From: Betaproteobacteria bacterium
Lineage (GTDB): Bacteria > Pseudomonadota > Gammaproteobacteria > Burkholderiales > Sulfuriferulaceae
DNA length: 5,771 nucleotides
Assembly: GCA_003455595.1 (NCBI GenBank)
Contig: DMQT01000309.1
Coordinates: 1,255-7,025 of the forward strand
Direction: 5' to 3'
In this document: positions 1-5,756 of the stretch, one piece after another
How the letters are laid out: each line of letters starts with the position of its first letter
How positions within the stretch are numbered: position 1 is the first letter of the stretch
Position numbers and translations under genes: made by a program
The notes under the pieces: generated by a model
Told to the model about the DNA's origin: nothing
The model's database searches: none
The model's input: only the letters and a program-made list of their open reading frames with translations

Positions 1-508
1 CGAGTTGCTCACGCTGGTGGAAACCTATGGTTTCGCCTGGGAAAGCCTGGAACAGCAACTCACCAGGCTCAATCCGCGCAGCTATTTCCACCGCTTTTTC
101 AGCGTGGTACTGGGCAACCGCAGCCGTCCGGCGTGGTGGACCGAATCGCGCGCCGCCGACGAGGCGCAGCAGATCGAAACCAGCCTGTCGCGCCGTTTGT
201 GGGTGCTGGAAACCATTGTCACCGCCGCGCCATTGCTCGGCTTGATGGGCACCATCGGCGGCATGATGCACGCGTTTCAGCTGATCGGCGGCAAGGGTCT
301 GGTGAACCCGATTGGCGTCACCGGCGGCGTGGCGCAGGCGCTCATCGCCACCGCGCTGGGCCTGCTGATCGCGCTGATTTCGCTGTTCGGATTCAATTAT
401 TTTTCGCGCCTGCAAGCACAGACCATGGACGAAATGGAACGCCTCGGCACGCGCCTGATCGACCATATCCGGCTCGACCAGCAGGAGAATGGCCATGAAG
501 CTGCGTAA
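1..508 (+). CDS. exbB: ExbB/TolQ/MotA-family proton channel protein, 5' end missing
   Basis: This is the C-terminal part (168 residues visible) of an ExbB-like inner-membrane protein. With ExbD it forms the proton channel that powers TonB. The reading frame is open to the left edge, so the true start and the first membrane helix lie outside the window; the TTG at 5 is not a credible start. Two membrane helices are visible: one around the LGLMGTIGGMMHAF motif (codons near 236-277) and one around GVAQALIATALGLL (near 326-367). Both match the conserved TM2 and TM3 of the family. The position matching E. coli ExbB Glu176 is Gln here (codon 335-337), while the Thr five residues later is kept. The gene overlaps exbD by 14 bp, and the company of exbD and tonB favours ExbB over TolQ or MotA. 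Confidence 0.9.
   Translation, partial: ELLTLVETYGFAWESLEQQLTRLNPRSYFHRFFSVVLGNRSRPAWWTESRAADEAQQIETSLSRRLWVLETIVTAAPLLGLMGTIGGMMHAFQLIGGKGLVNPIGVTGGVAQALIATALGLLIALISLFGFNYFSRLQAQTMDEMERLGTRLIDHIRLDQQENGHEAA
483..487 (+). promoter_or_regulatory. Ribosome binding site that decides the exbD start
   Basis: The AGGAG sits 7 bases before the ATG at 495 but only 1 base before the in-frame ATG at 489. Normal spacing therefore favours 495 as the start of exbD. Confidence 0.6.
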
Positions 509-896
509 GCCGCGTGTACAGCGCAAAGGCCGGATCGAAATCATCCCGATGATCGACGTGATGTTTTTCCTGCTGGCGACCTTCATGCTGGCATCGCTGT
601 CGATGCAGAGCCTCAACGCGCTCAAGGTCAACCTGCCGCAAGGCCAGGCAGCGCGCCTGACCAGCGACACGCCGGTGACGCTGTCGATCGACGCCGACAG
701 CCATATTTACGTCAACCGCAGCCCCGTCACGCTGGACACGCTGGCGGCCACTTTGCGCCCGTTGTTGCACAGCAGCGAAGAGAACATCGTCGTCTCGGCC
801 GATAACAATGCGCGTCAGGGCGTGGTAGTGCAGGCCATGTTGCAGGCGCGTGCCGCCGGTGGGCAGCATTTTCTGATTGCTGTGGCACATGAGTAG
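495..896 (+). CDS. exbD: ExbD/TolR-family biopolymer transport protein
   Basis: This 133-residue protein is the usual ExbD size. ExbD is anchored in the inner membrane by one helix and has a periplasmic domain; it works with ExbB and TonB to turn the proton gradient into mechanical work. The N-terminus is short and basic (MKLRKPRVQRKGR). It is followed by the family signature IEIIPMIDVMFFLL, in which Asp21 matches the proton-carrying Asp25 of E. coli ExbD. The periplasmic domain follows from about residue 45, with the typical pattern ending in ENIVVSADNNARQGVVV. I chose the ATG at 495 over the ATG at 489 because of the position of the ribosome binding site. The start overlaps exbB by 14 bp and the stop overlaps the proposed tonB start by 8 bp, which suggests translational coupling. 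TolR is the main alternative, but the tonB neighbour argues for ExbD. Confidence 0.93.
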   Translation: MKLRKPRVQRKGRIEIIPMIDVMFFLLATFMLASLSMQSLNALKVNLPQGQAARLTSDTPVTLSIDADSHIYVNRSPVTLDTLAATLRPLLHSSEENIVVSADNNARQGVVVQAMLQARAAGGQHFLIAVAHE

Positions 897-1590
897 CCTG
901 CCGCTCATGCATCAAAAAACACCGGCGCCGTCAGCAACGCCCCAGCTGCGGCCAACAACACCGTGGTGGCCATGGCCGCTGGCGCTGCTGCTGTGGCTGG
1001 CGCTGCTGTGGGGCGTCGGTTTTCTGCTCGCGGCACCCCACCCCGTCGCGCCGCCGCCTGCCCCGCTCGATGCGCAACTGATCGAACTGCCGCCCCCGCC
1101 CGCGCCGCCCAAACCGCAGGTGGTGACGCCGCCGCAGCCGGTGCACACAGCCACGCCGCGCAGTGTTACGCCGCCGGTCAAACCGGTTACGCAACCGACC
1201 CCACCGCTGCCCAAAGTCGCCCTGCCCAGCCCGCCTGCGGCCGATCCGCCGCCCGCCAAAGCCGACCCCGCGCCGCCGACCCCACCGCCCGCACCCGCCG
1301 CCAAGGGTCCGGCCGGCACCGCGCAGATGGGGGCACGGGCGTTGTATCAGCCCAAGCCGGTGTTGCCCGAATCGCTGCGCGACAGTCCTGTTCATGTCAC
1401 GGTGCTGGCGCGATTTCACATCCAGGCCGATGGCAATGCGCGTGTGGAGCTGACCCAGCCCGCGCCCGACCCGCGCATCAACCAGCTGATTTTGAATACC
1501 CTCAAGACCTGGCGCTTTTTTCCGGCCATCGAAGCCGGGAAGCCGATTGCATCCACACTCGATATCAGCTTGCCGATTGACGTGGAATGA
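889..1590 (+). CDS. tonB: TonB energy transducer
   Basis: This 233-residue protein has the full TonB layout. There is a short cytoplasmic end, one membrane helix at about residues 29-49, a long proline-rich periplasmic span at about residues 50-143, and a C-terminal TonB domain from about 150 to the end. The last part runs from YQPKPVLPESLR through LKTWRFFPA to LDISLPIDVE. TonB reaches across the periplasm and pulls on the TonB box of outer-membrane receptors for iron chelates, haem, cobalamin or similar ligands. The membrane helix contains no histidine, whereas E. coli TonB has a conserved Ser-xxx-His pattern there. The ATG at 889 was chosen because it overlaps the exbD stop (ATGAGTAG); ATG at 907 and TTG at 877 are alternatives, and none has a strong ribosome binding site. 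No receptor gene is in the window, so the substrate is unknown. Confidence 0.92.
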   Translation: MSSLPLMHQKTPAPSATPQLRPTTPWWPWPLALLLWLALLWGVGFLLAAPHPVAPPPAPLDAQLIELPPPPAPPKPQVVTPPQPVHTATPRSVTPPVKPVTQPTPPLPKVALPSPPAADPPPAKADPAPPTPPPAPAAKGPAGTAQMGARALYQPKPVLPESLRDSPVHVTVLARFHIQADGNARVELTQPAPDPRINQLILNTLKTWRFFPAIEAGKPIASTLDISLPIDVE

Positions 1591-1655
1591 GGAACTATCG
1601 CCCTGTTTACACGCTCCATGCACCTGTGCTGTTTGTCCCTTTAATCCTGGATACG

Positions 1656-2135
1656 ATGATGACCACCTTCAAACCTTACCTACGCGCCGCCCCGTTGTTG
1701 ATTGGTGCCAGCCTGATGCTGGCTGGCTGCGGTCCGAAAGAAGACACCCATCCCGGCCAGCCGGTGACCCATCGCCGCGCGCTGTTGCAGGAAACCCTGC
1801 GTACCTTCGAGCCGATGGGCATCATGGCGCGCGGCAAAAAGCCTTACGTTCAGGAAACCTTCCTTGCCGATGCCGCCAAGCTGCAAACGCTCAGCACCCA
1901 GCCGTGGGTGTATTTCACGCCCGGCAGCACCTACGCGCCGAGCCGCGCCAAACCGGCGGTGTGGCAGCAGCCCGCCCAATTCAAACAGGCGCAGACCAAA
2001 TATATCGACGCCGTGGCACAACTCGCCGCCGTCGCCAAAACCGGTAATCTGGATGCCATCCGCCCCGCCTACGAGGCCGTGTCGGAGAGCTGCGCTGCGT
2101 GTCATAAAGCCTTCCGTGGCCCTGCCGTGCTATGA
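1656..2135 (+). CDS. Cytochrome c' (class II c-type cytochrome), predicted lipoprotein
   Basis: This 159-residue protein is a four-helix class II cytochrome c. The haem site CAACH lies near the C-terminus (bases 2091-2105; Cys146, Cys149, His150) and is followed by KAFR. It aligns well, as I recall it, with Achromobacter xylosoxidans cytochrome c': the RR...GKKPY segment, LSTQPW, FKQAQ and the C-terminal haem motif all match in spacing. On this alignment Leu44 takes the place of the distal Leu16 and Arg154 that of Arg124. That predicts a five-coordinate haem able to bind NO, rather than a Met-ligated c556. The N-terminus has a hydrophobic stretch ending in a lipobox, Leu22-Ala-Gly-Cys25, so the protein is probably lipid-anchored in the periplasm, which is unusual for a cytochrome c'. 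ATG 1656 or 1659 gives a normal signal peptide; an in-frame ATG at 1587 would add 23 residues. The stop overlaps the next gene (ATGA). Confidence 0.88.
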   Translation: MMTTFKPYLRAAPLLIGASLMLAGCGPKEDTHPGQPVTHRRALLQETLRTFEPMGIMARGKKPYVQETFLADAAKLQTLSTQPWVYFTPGSTYAPSRAKPAVWQQPAQFKQAQTKYIDAVAQLAAVAKTGNLDAIRPAYEAVSESCAACHKAFRGPAVL

Positions 2136-2806
2136 AGCCTGCCGCGACCGCGCACCAGGTCAAGGTATGGGATATGCCGGTGCGGCTGTTTCACTGGCTG
2201 CTGTTGGGACTGGTGGGATTTTCCTGGTGGAGCGGCGACGCGGGCGACGACCATATGGTCTGGCACAGCTGGTCCGGCTACGCCATCCTGACGCTGCTGC
2301 TGTTTCGCATCGGCTGGGGCTTTATCGGCAGTGACACCGCTCGCTTCGTCAGCTTCGTGCGTGGCCCGGGCGCCAGCTTCGTCTACCTGCGCAGCGTGTT
2401 CAAGCGCCAGCCCAAGGCCTATCTGGGCCACAACCCGCTGGGCGGCTGGATGATTATGGCGCTGCTGGCTGTATTGCTGATACAGGTGGTGACTGGTCTG
2501 CTCGGCAGCGACGACAGCGATTATGAAGCGCCACTGGCACACTTGCTCAGCCACGACACCAGCAGCTTCATCACCACGCTGCACGCTTACAATTTTGACC
2601 TGCTGCTGATCCTCGTGGGCCTGCACGTTGCAGCGGTACTGACCCACCTCGTCATGCGCCGTGACGACATGCTCAAGGCCATGTTCACCGGCGTCAAGAC
2701 CAGCCTGACGGGTGAAAGCGCCGGGCGCATGGTGCCGGCGTGGCGCGCACTGCTTGTTTTAACGGTGGTCGCGCTGGGCGTGTATGCGCTGGTTACGCTG
2801 GCCTAG
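2132..2806 (+). CDS. Cytochrome b561-family di-haem membrane protein
   Basis: This 224-residue integral membrane protein belongs to the prokaryotic cytochrome b561 / Ni-Fe hydrogenase b-subunit family. These proteins carry b haems between membrane helices and usually oxidise quinol, passing electrons to a partner. The N-terminal signature KVWDMPVRLFHW holds His21. Other candidate haem ligands are His45 (HSWSGY), His151 (TTLHAYNFD) and His165 (VGLHV), the last two in the fourth-helix region typical of the family. Hydrophobic segments lie at about 19-34, 48-65, 104-124, 152-174 and 204-223. The start ATG overlaps the stop of the cytochrome c' gene by 4 bases, with no strong ribosome binding site of its own, so translation is probably coupled. 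The upstream cytochrome is the obvious electron partner (inference). No hydrogenase gene is present, so the hydrogenase role is not supported. Confidence 0.88.
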   Translation: MKPAATAHQVKVWDMPVRLFHWLLLGLVGFSWWSGDAGDDHMVWHSWSGYAILTLLLFRIGWGFIGSDTARFVSFVRGPGASFVYLRSVFKRQPKAYLGHNPLGGWMIMALLAVLLIQVVTGLLGSDDSDYEAPLAHLLSHDTSSFITTLHAYNFDLLLILVGLHVAAVLTHLVMRRDDMLKAMFTGVKTSLTGESAGRMVPAWRALLVLTVVALGVYALVTLA

Positions 2807-2813
2807 CGGCGTC

Positions 2814-4211
2814 TCAGCGCCACTCTTTCGGCAGGTAATAATCCCCGTAGCCGTCCGACTCCAGCGGCACTTCGATCACCCCTTTTGACAGGGCTTCATG
2901 CTGATAGCCGGTGATACGCGGGAAGGCAATCACCAGCGCCACCATCACCAGCTGGATAATCACAAACGGAATCGCGCCGCGATAGATGTCGCTGGTTTTA
3001 ATCGTTTTGGGCGCGACGCTGCGCAGGTAGAACAAGGCAAAACCGAACGGCGGGTGCATGAACGAGGTTTGCATGTTGATGCCGATCAGCACGCCCAGCC
3101 ATACCAGGTCGATGCCGAGTTTTTGCGCGACGGGTGCCAGCAGCGGCACGATGATGAAAGCAATTTCGAAAAAATCCAGAAAGAACGCGAGCACGAAAAT
3201 CAGCAGGTTGACGACGATGAGAAAGCCCAGCGCACCACCCGGCAACGCGGTCAGCAGGTGTTCCACCCACAGGTCGCCGTTCATGCCGCGAAACACCAGG
3301 CTGAACACCGTCGAACCAATCAGGATGAAGATGACGAAGCTGGACAGGCGTGTGGTCGAATCCATCGCCTGCTTGAGCAAATCCCAACTCAGGCGGCGCT
3401 TGAGCAGCGCCAGCATCAGCGCACCGGTGGCGCCCATGGCACCGCCTTCGGTGGGCGTCGCCCAGCCCAGAAAAATGGTGCCCAGCACCAGAAAAATCAG
3501 CAGCAGCGGCGGCAGGATCGACACCCCGACTTTCACCAGCAGCGCGCGTCCGTGCAGGGTGCGCGCTGCCAGCGGCAGCGCCGGTGCGGCAGCGGGTTTG
3601 ACCAGGGTAATCATCAGCACGAACAGCACATATAGTCCCGTCAGCGTCAGGCTGGGAATCAGCGCGCCCTTGTACAGATCGCCCACCGACACGCCGAGCT
3701 GGTCGGCCAGCACGATCAGCACCAGGCTGGGCGGGATGATCTGCGCCAGCGTGCCGGAGGCGGCAATCACCCCGGTGGCGAGACGGCTGTCGTAGCCGTA
3801 GCGCATCATGATGGGCAGCGAAATCAGCCCCATGGCGATGACCGACGCGGCCACCACGCCGGTGGTCGCCGCCAGCAGCGCGCCGACGAAAATCACCGCG
3901 TAAGCCAGCCCGCCACGGATGCCGCCAAACAGCTGGCCGATGGTTTCAAGCAAATCCTCGGCCATGCCGCTGCGTTCGAGTATCAGCCCCATGAAAGTGA
4001 AAAACGGAATCGCCAGCAAGGTCTGGTTGGCGACGATGCCCAGGATGCGCTCGGGCAAGGCCTGCATCAGCGCCACATCGAAAAAGCCCTGCGAAATGCC
4101 AATCAGGCCGAACAGCAGGCCGTTGGCCGCGAGCGAAAACGCCACCGGATAACCCAGCAGCAGGAAGATCACCAGCCCGGCGAACATCAATGGCGGCATG
4201 AATTCGAGCAT
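2814..4211 (-). CDS. dctM: TRAP transporter large permease (DctM/TakM type)
   Basis: This 465-residue, very hydrophobic protein is the main transport subunit of a tripartite ATP-independent periplasmic transporter, which uses a sodium gradient to import organic acids. Family motifs seen are AIPFFTFMG (67-75), the GGLAYAVIFVGALLAATTG region (about 100-118), ASGTLAQIIPPS (151-162), ATPTEGGA (251-258) and MHPPFGFALFYLRS in the C-terminal third. The length and the HPPFGFALFYL form fit the branch that includes 2-oxo acid (TakM) and 'mannitol/chloroaromatic compound' annotated systems, but substrate cannot be read from the permease. A hydrophilic tail of about 30 residues ends the protein. The start ATG overlaps the dctQ stop (TGATG), with GGAAGAAG just upstream. 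Its stop lies only 7 bp from the stop of the converging cytochrome b gene. Confidence 0.94.
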   Translation of the reverse strand: MLEFMPPLMFAGLVIFLLLGYPVAFSLAANGLLFGLIGISQGFFDVALMQALPERILGIVANQTLLAIPFFTFMGLILERSGMAEDLLETIGQLFGGIRGGLAYAVIFVGALLAATTGVVAASVIAMGLISLPIMMRYGYDSRLATGVIAASGTLAQIIPPSLVLIVLADQLGVSVGDLYKGALIPSLTLTGLYVLFVLMITLVKPAAAPALPLAARTLHGRALLVKVGVSILPPLLLIFLVLGTIFLGWATPTEGGAMGATGALMLALLKRRLSWDLLKQAMDSTTRLSSFVIFILIGSTVFSLVFRGMNGDLWVEHLLTALPGGALGFLIVVNLLIFVLAFFLDFFEIAFIIVPLLAPVAQKLGIDLVWLGVLIGINMQTSFMHPPFGFALFYLRSVAPKTIKTSDIYRGAIPFVIIQLVMVALVIAFPRITGYQHEALSKGVIEVPLESDGYGDYYLPKEWR

Positions 4212-4750
4212 CAGACTTCTTCCATTGGCTGTTCGTTTTCCAGCCCCAGGGCGCCTGTCAGCACACCGATGCGCTTGATGATCTCGGCCACGCCCTGCAG
4301 CGCCAGCAAAGAGAAACCGACAGGAATCAGCAACTTCACCGGCCAGCGCAGCAGCCCGCCGGCATCGGGCGACATTTCATTGCCCGTCCAGGAAACCATG
4401 AACATCGGCCAGGCGTTCCAGATAATCAGCCCGCAGAATGGCAGCAGGAAAAACACGCCGCCCAGCAGATCGACCCAGGCACGGCCGCGCGCCGACCAGC
4501 GCCCATACAGCAGATCGATACGCACATGGCCGTTGTGTTTGAGGGTGTAGCCCGCCGCCAGCAGGAACAGCGCGCCGAACAGATACCACTGGATTTCCAG
4601 CCAGGCGTTCGAACTCTCGCCCAGGCCGTAACGTACCAAGGCATTGGCCGCCGAAATCAGCGTGGTGATGAGCACCAGCCACATCGCCAGGCGCCCGACG
4701 CGTTCATTCAGCGCGTCGATGGCGCGCGCCAAGCCTAGCAATGCCTGCAT
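4211..4750 (-). CDS. dctQ: TRAP transporter small permease (DctQ/TakQ type)
   Basis: This 179-residue membrane protein is the small subunit that partners the large TRAP permease. It has four hydrophobic segments at about 21-40, 52-71, 90-112 and 130-155. It carries the family signature of a Glu-Ile-Gln-Trp helix start (Glu52, Gln54, Trp55) followed by NGHVRID (73-79). The frame stays open upstream to 4972, but that stretch is Arg/Cys-rich, has no membrane character and lies antisense-free over the tesA-like gene in another frame. The ATG at 4750 is the real start because AAGGGGG sits 4 bases ahead of it and the protein then has the normal family length. It begins 10 bp after the esterase stop and ends overlapping dctM by 1 bp. 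No binding-protein gene precedes it, although dctP commonly sits there. Confidence 0.92.
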   Translation of the reverse strand: MQALLGLARAIDALNERVGRLAMWLVLITTLISAANALVRYGLGESSNAWLEIQWYLFGALFLLAAGYTLKHNGHVRIDLLYGRWSARGRAWVDLLGGVFFLLPFCGLIIWNAWPMFMVSWTGNEMSPDAGGLLRWPVKLLIPVGFSLLALQGVAEIIKRIGVLTGALGLENEQPMEEV

Positions 4751-4754
4751 GCAT

Positions 4755-4761
4755 CCCCCTT
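4755..4761 (-). promoter_or_regulatory. Ribosome binding site that decides the dctQ start
   Basis: On the - strand this reads AAGGGGG, 4 bases before ATG 4750. It overlaps the end of the esterase gene, so dctQ translation is likely tied to that of the gene before it. It argues against the longer upstream start at 4972. Confidence 0.6.
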
Positions 4762-5378
4762 CAAACCGCCCCCGCCGCATGCAGCAAGGCCGCAATCTGT
4801 TCCGCGACGATGCGATAACCTGCCGCGTTGGGGTGTATCGGATCGGATTTTTTGCTGTTATCAAACAGGATTTTCTTGAACACCGCACCCTCGAACGGGA
4901 TAGCGTCCTGCTTCGCGAGGTCAGCATAAAATGCCGGCACCCCACCGAACAGTTTCGGCTCCGGCACGCCAATCAACACCACGTCGATACCGCGCTGGCG
5001 CGCCATTTGCACCATCTGGCGCAGATTGGCCGCGATGGTTTCGGGCGCGACTTTGTGAATCAGGTCGTTGCCGCCCAGGCACAGCATCAGCAATTTTGGA
5101 TGGGTTTTGTCGAGTTCATCGGGCAGCCGCGCCATGCCGTCGGCAGTCTGCTCGCCCGGCACGCCGGCACGCACCACCTGGCGCTGAATCAGCTGGCTCA
5201 ATACCGACGGATAGCTCTGCGCCTCGTCAACCCCGGTGCCGTAAGTCAGACTATCGCCAAACGCCAGCACCACGTCGTCCTGCGCCAGACGCGGCAATGG
5301 CGGCGGCGTGTGGCTGCACGCTGCCAGCGCCAGCAGGCATAGCCAGACAACGGCGACGCGCGCCCGATGCAACGTCAA
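4761..5378 (-). CDS. TesA-like SGNH/GDSL esterase, predicted lipoprotein
   Basis: This 205-residue protein is an SGNH hydrolase of the TesA / arylesterase / lysophospholipase group, which cleaves acyl esters or thioesters in the periplasm. All four catalytic blocks are present: Ser43 in FGDSLTYG, Gly75 in AGVPGE, Asn104 in LGGND, and Asp179 with His182 in SDPIHPN. The N-terminus has a basic end, a hydrophobic stretch and a lipobox Leu18-Ala-Ala-Cys21, followed by a proline-rich linker, so it is probably a membrane-anchored lipoprotein. E. coli TesA is soluble and periplasmic. There is no ATG or GTG start in the N-terminal region: TTG at 5378 fits best, 5 bases after GGGGA and 1 base after the pmbA stop, with TTG 5372 as the alternative. 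The natural substrate is not known from the sequence. The gene sits in a tight run with pmbA and dctQM. Confidence 0.9.
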   Translation of the reverse strand: MTLHRARVAVVWLCLLALAACSHTPPPLPRLAQDDVVLAFGDSLTYGTGVDEAQSYPSVLSQLIQRQVVRAGVPGEQTADGMARLPDELDKTHPKLLMLCLGGNDLIHKVAPETIAANLRQMVQMARQRGIDVVLIGVPEPKLFGGVPAFYADLAKQDAIPFEGAVFKKILFDNSKKSDPIHPNAAGYRIVAEQIAALLHAAGAV

Positions 5379-5379
5379 C

Positions 5380-5756
5380 TCAATCCCCGGCGACAGTCAT
5401 GCGTTCGATCAGAATCGAGCCGGTCTGCTTGGAACCGCGCGCTTCGACGTCGGTGCCGATGGCGATGATTTGTTTGAACATGTCCAGCAGATTACCGGCG
5501 ATGGTGATTTCTTCCACCGCGTACTGAAGCACGCCGCCCGCCACCCAGAAACCCGCCGCGCCACGCGAGTAATCGCCGGTGACAGTGTTGATGCCATGCC
5601 CCAGCAATTCGGTGACCAGCAGGCCGGTATCCATTTTTTTGAGCAGGGCGGCAAAGTCTACGCCGGTGCTGGACAGGATCAGGTTATGGTTGCCGCCGGC
5701 GTTGCCGGTGGACTGCATCCCGAGCTTGCGTGCGCTGTAGCTGGGCTGGAAATAGC
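5380..5756 (-). CDS. pmbA: PmbA/TldE, C-terminal part, cut by the contig end
   Basis: About 125 C-terminal residues of PmbA (TldE) are visible. With TldD this forms the TldD/E heterodimeric protease, known for microcin B17 maturation, CcdA turnover and processing of modified peptides. Recognisable blocks, compared with E. coli PmbA from memory, are YSARKLG, STGNAGGNHN, TGLLVTELLGHGIN, TGDYSRGAAGFWV, EEITIAGNL and the closing GSILIERMTVAGD. The HExxxH metal motif belongs to TldD and is not expected here. The frame runs past the internal Met at 5718 as GYFQPSYSARKLG, which fits the family, so 5718 is not the start. An apparent TAA at 5764-5766 falls inside the adapter sequence and is not a real stop. 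The gene's 5' part is therefore simply missing. The stop lies 1 bp before the esterase start. Confidence 0.92.
5384..5388 (-). promoter_or_regulatory. Ribosome binding site supporting the TTG start of the esterase
   Basis: On the - strand this reads GGGGA, 5 bases before TTG 5378, and lies inside the last codons of pmbA. It supports a non-ATG start with coupled translation. Confidence 0.45.

Noticed and set aside
912..1623. Long - strand open frames rich in Gly and Arg opposite tonB
   Set aside because: They are the antisense image of the proline-rich tonB span; low complexity and no family features.
1620..1629. Small palindrome GCAC-CT-GTGC as an operator
   Set aside because: Arms are 4 bp only and match no regulator site I recognise; expected by chance in GC-rich DNA.
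1606..1645. TTTACA and TTTAAT in the tonB-cytochrome gap as a promoter
   Set aside because: The two boxes are 28 bp apart, far beyond the usual 16-18 bp, and no better pairing was found.
2808..2821. Possible hairpin GGCG-TCTCAG-CGCC between the converging genes, as a shared terminator
   Set aside because: The stem is only 4 bp, with no clean T-run on either side; it also overlaps the dctM stop. Too weak to call.
2898..3795. Two 245-residue + strand open frames opposite dctM
   Set aside because: Shadows of the well-supported dctM gene; one is Gln/His-rich and the other Ser/Arg-rich, with no domain signal.
4751..4972. N-terminal extension of dctQ to 4972
   Set aside because: It lies over the esterase gene in another frame, is Arg/Cys-rich and unlike any DctQ, and the strong ribosome binding site at 4755-4761 marks the real start.
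4644..5527. Long + strand open frames opposite the esterase and pmbA
   Set aside because: Antisense shadows of genes with intact catalytic and family motifs; no supporting features of their own.
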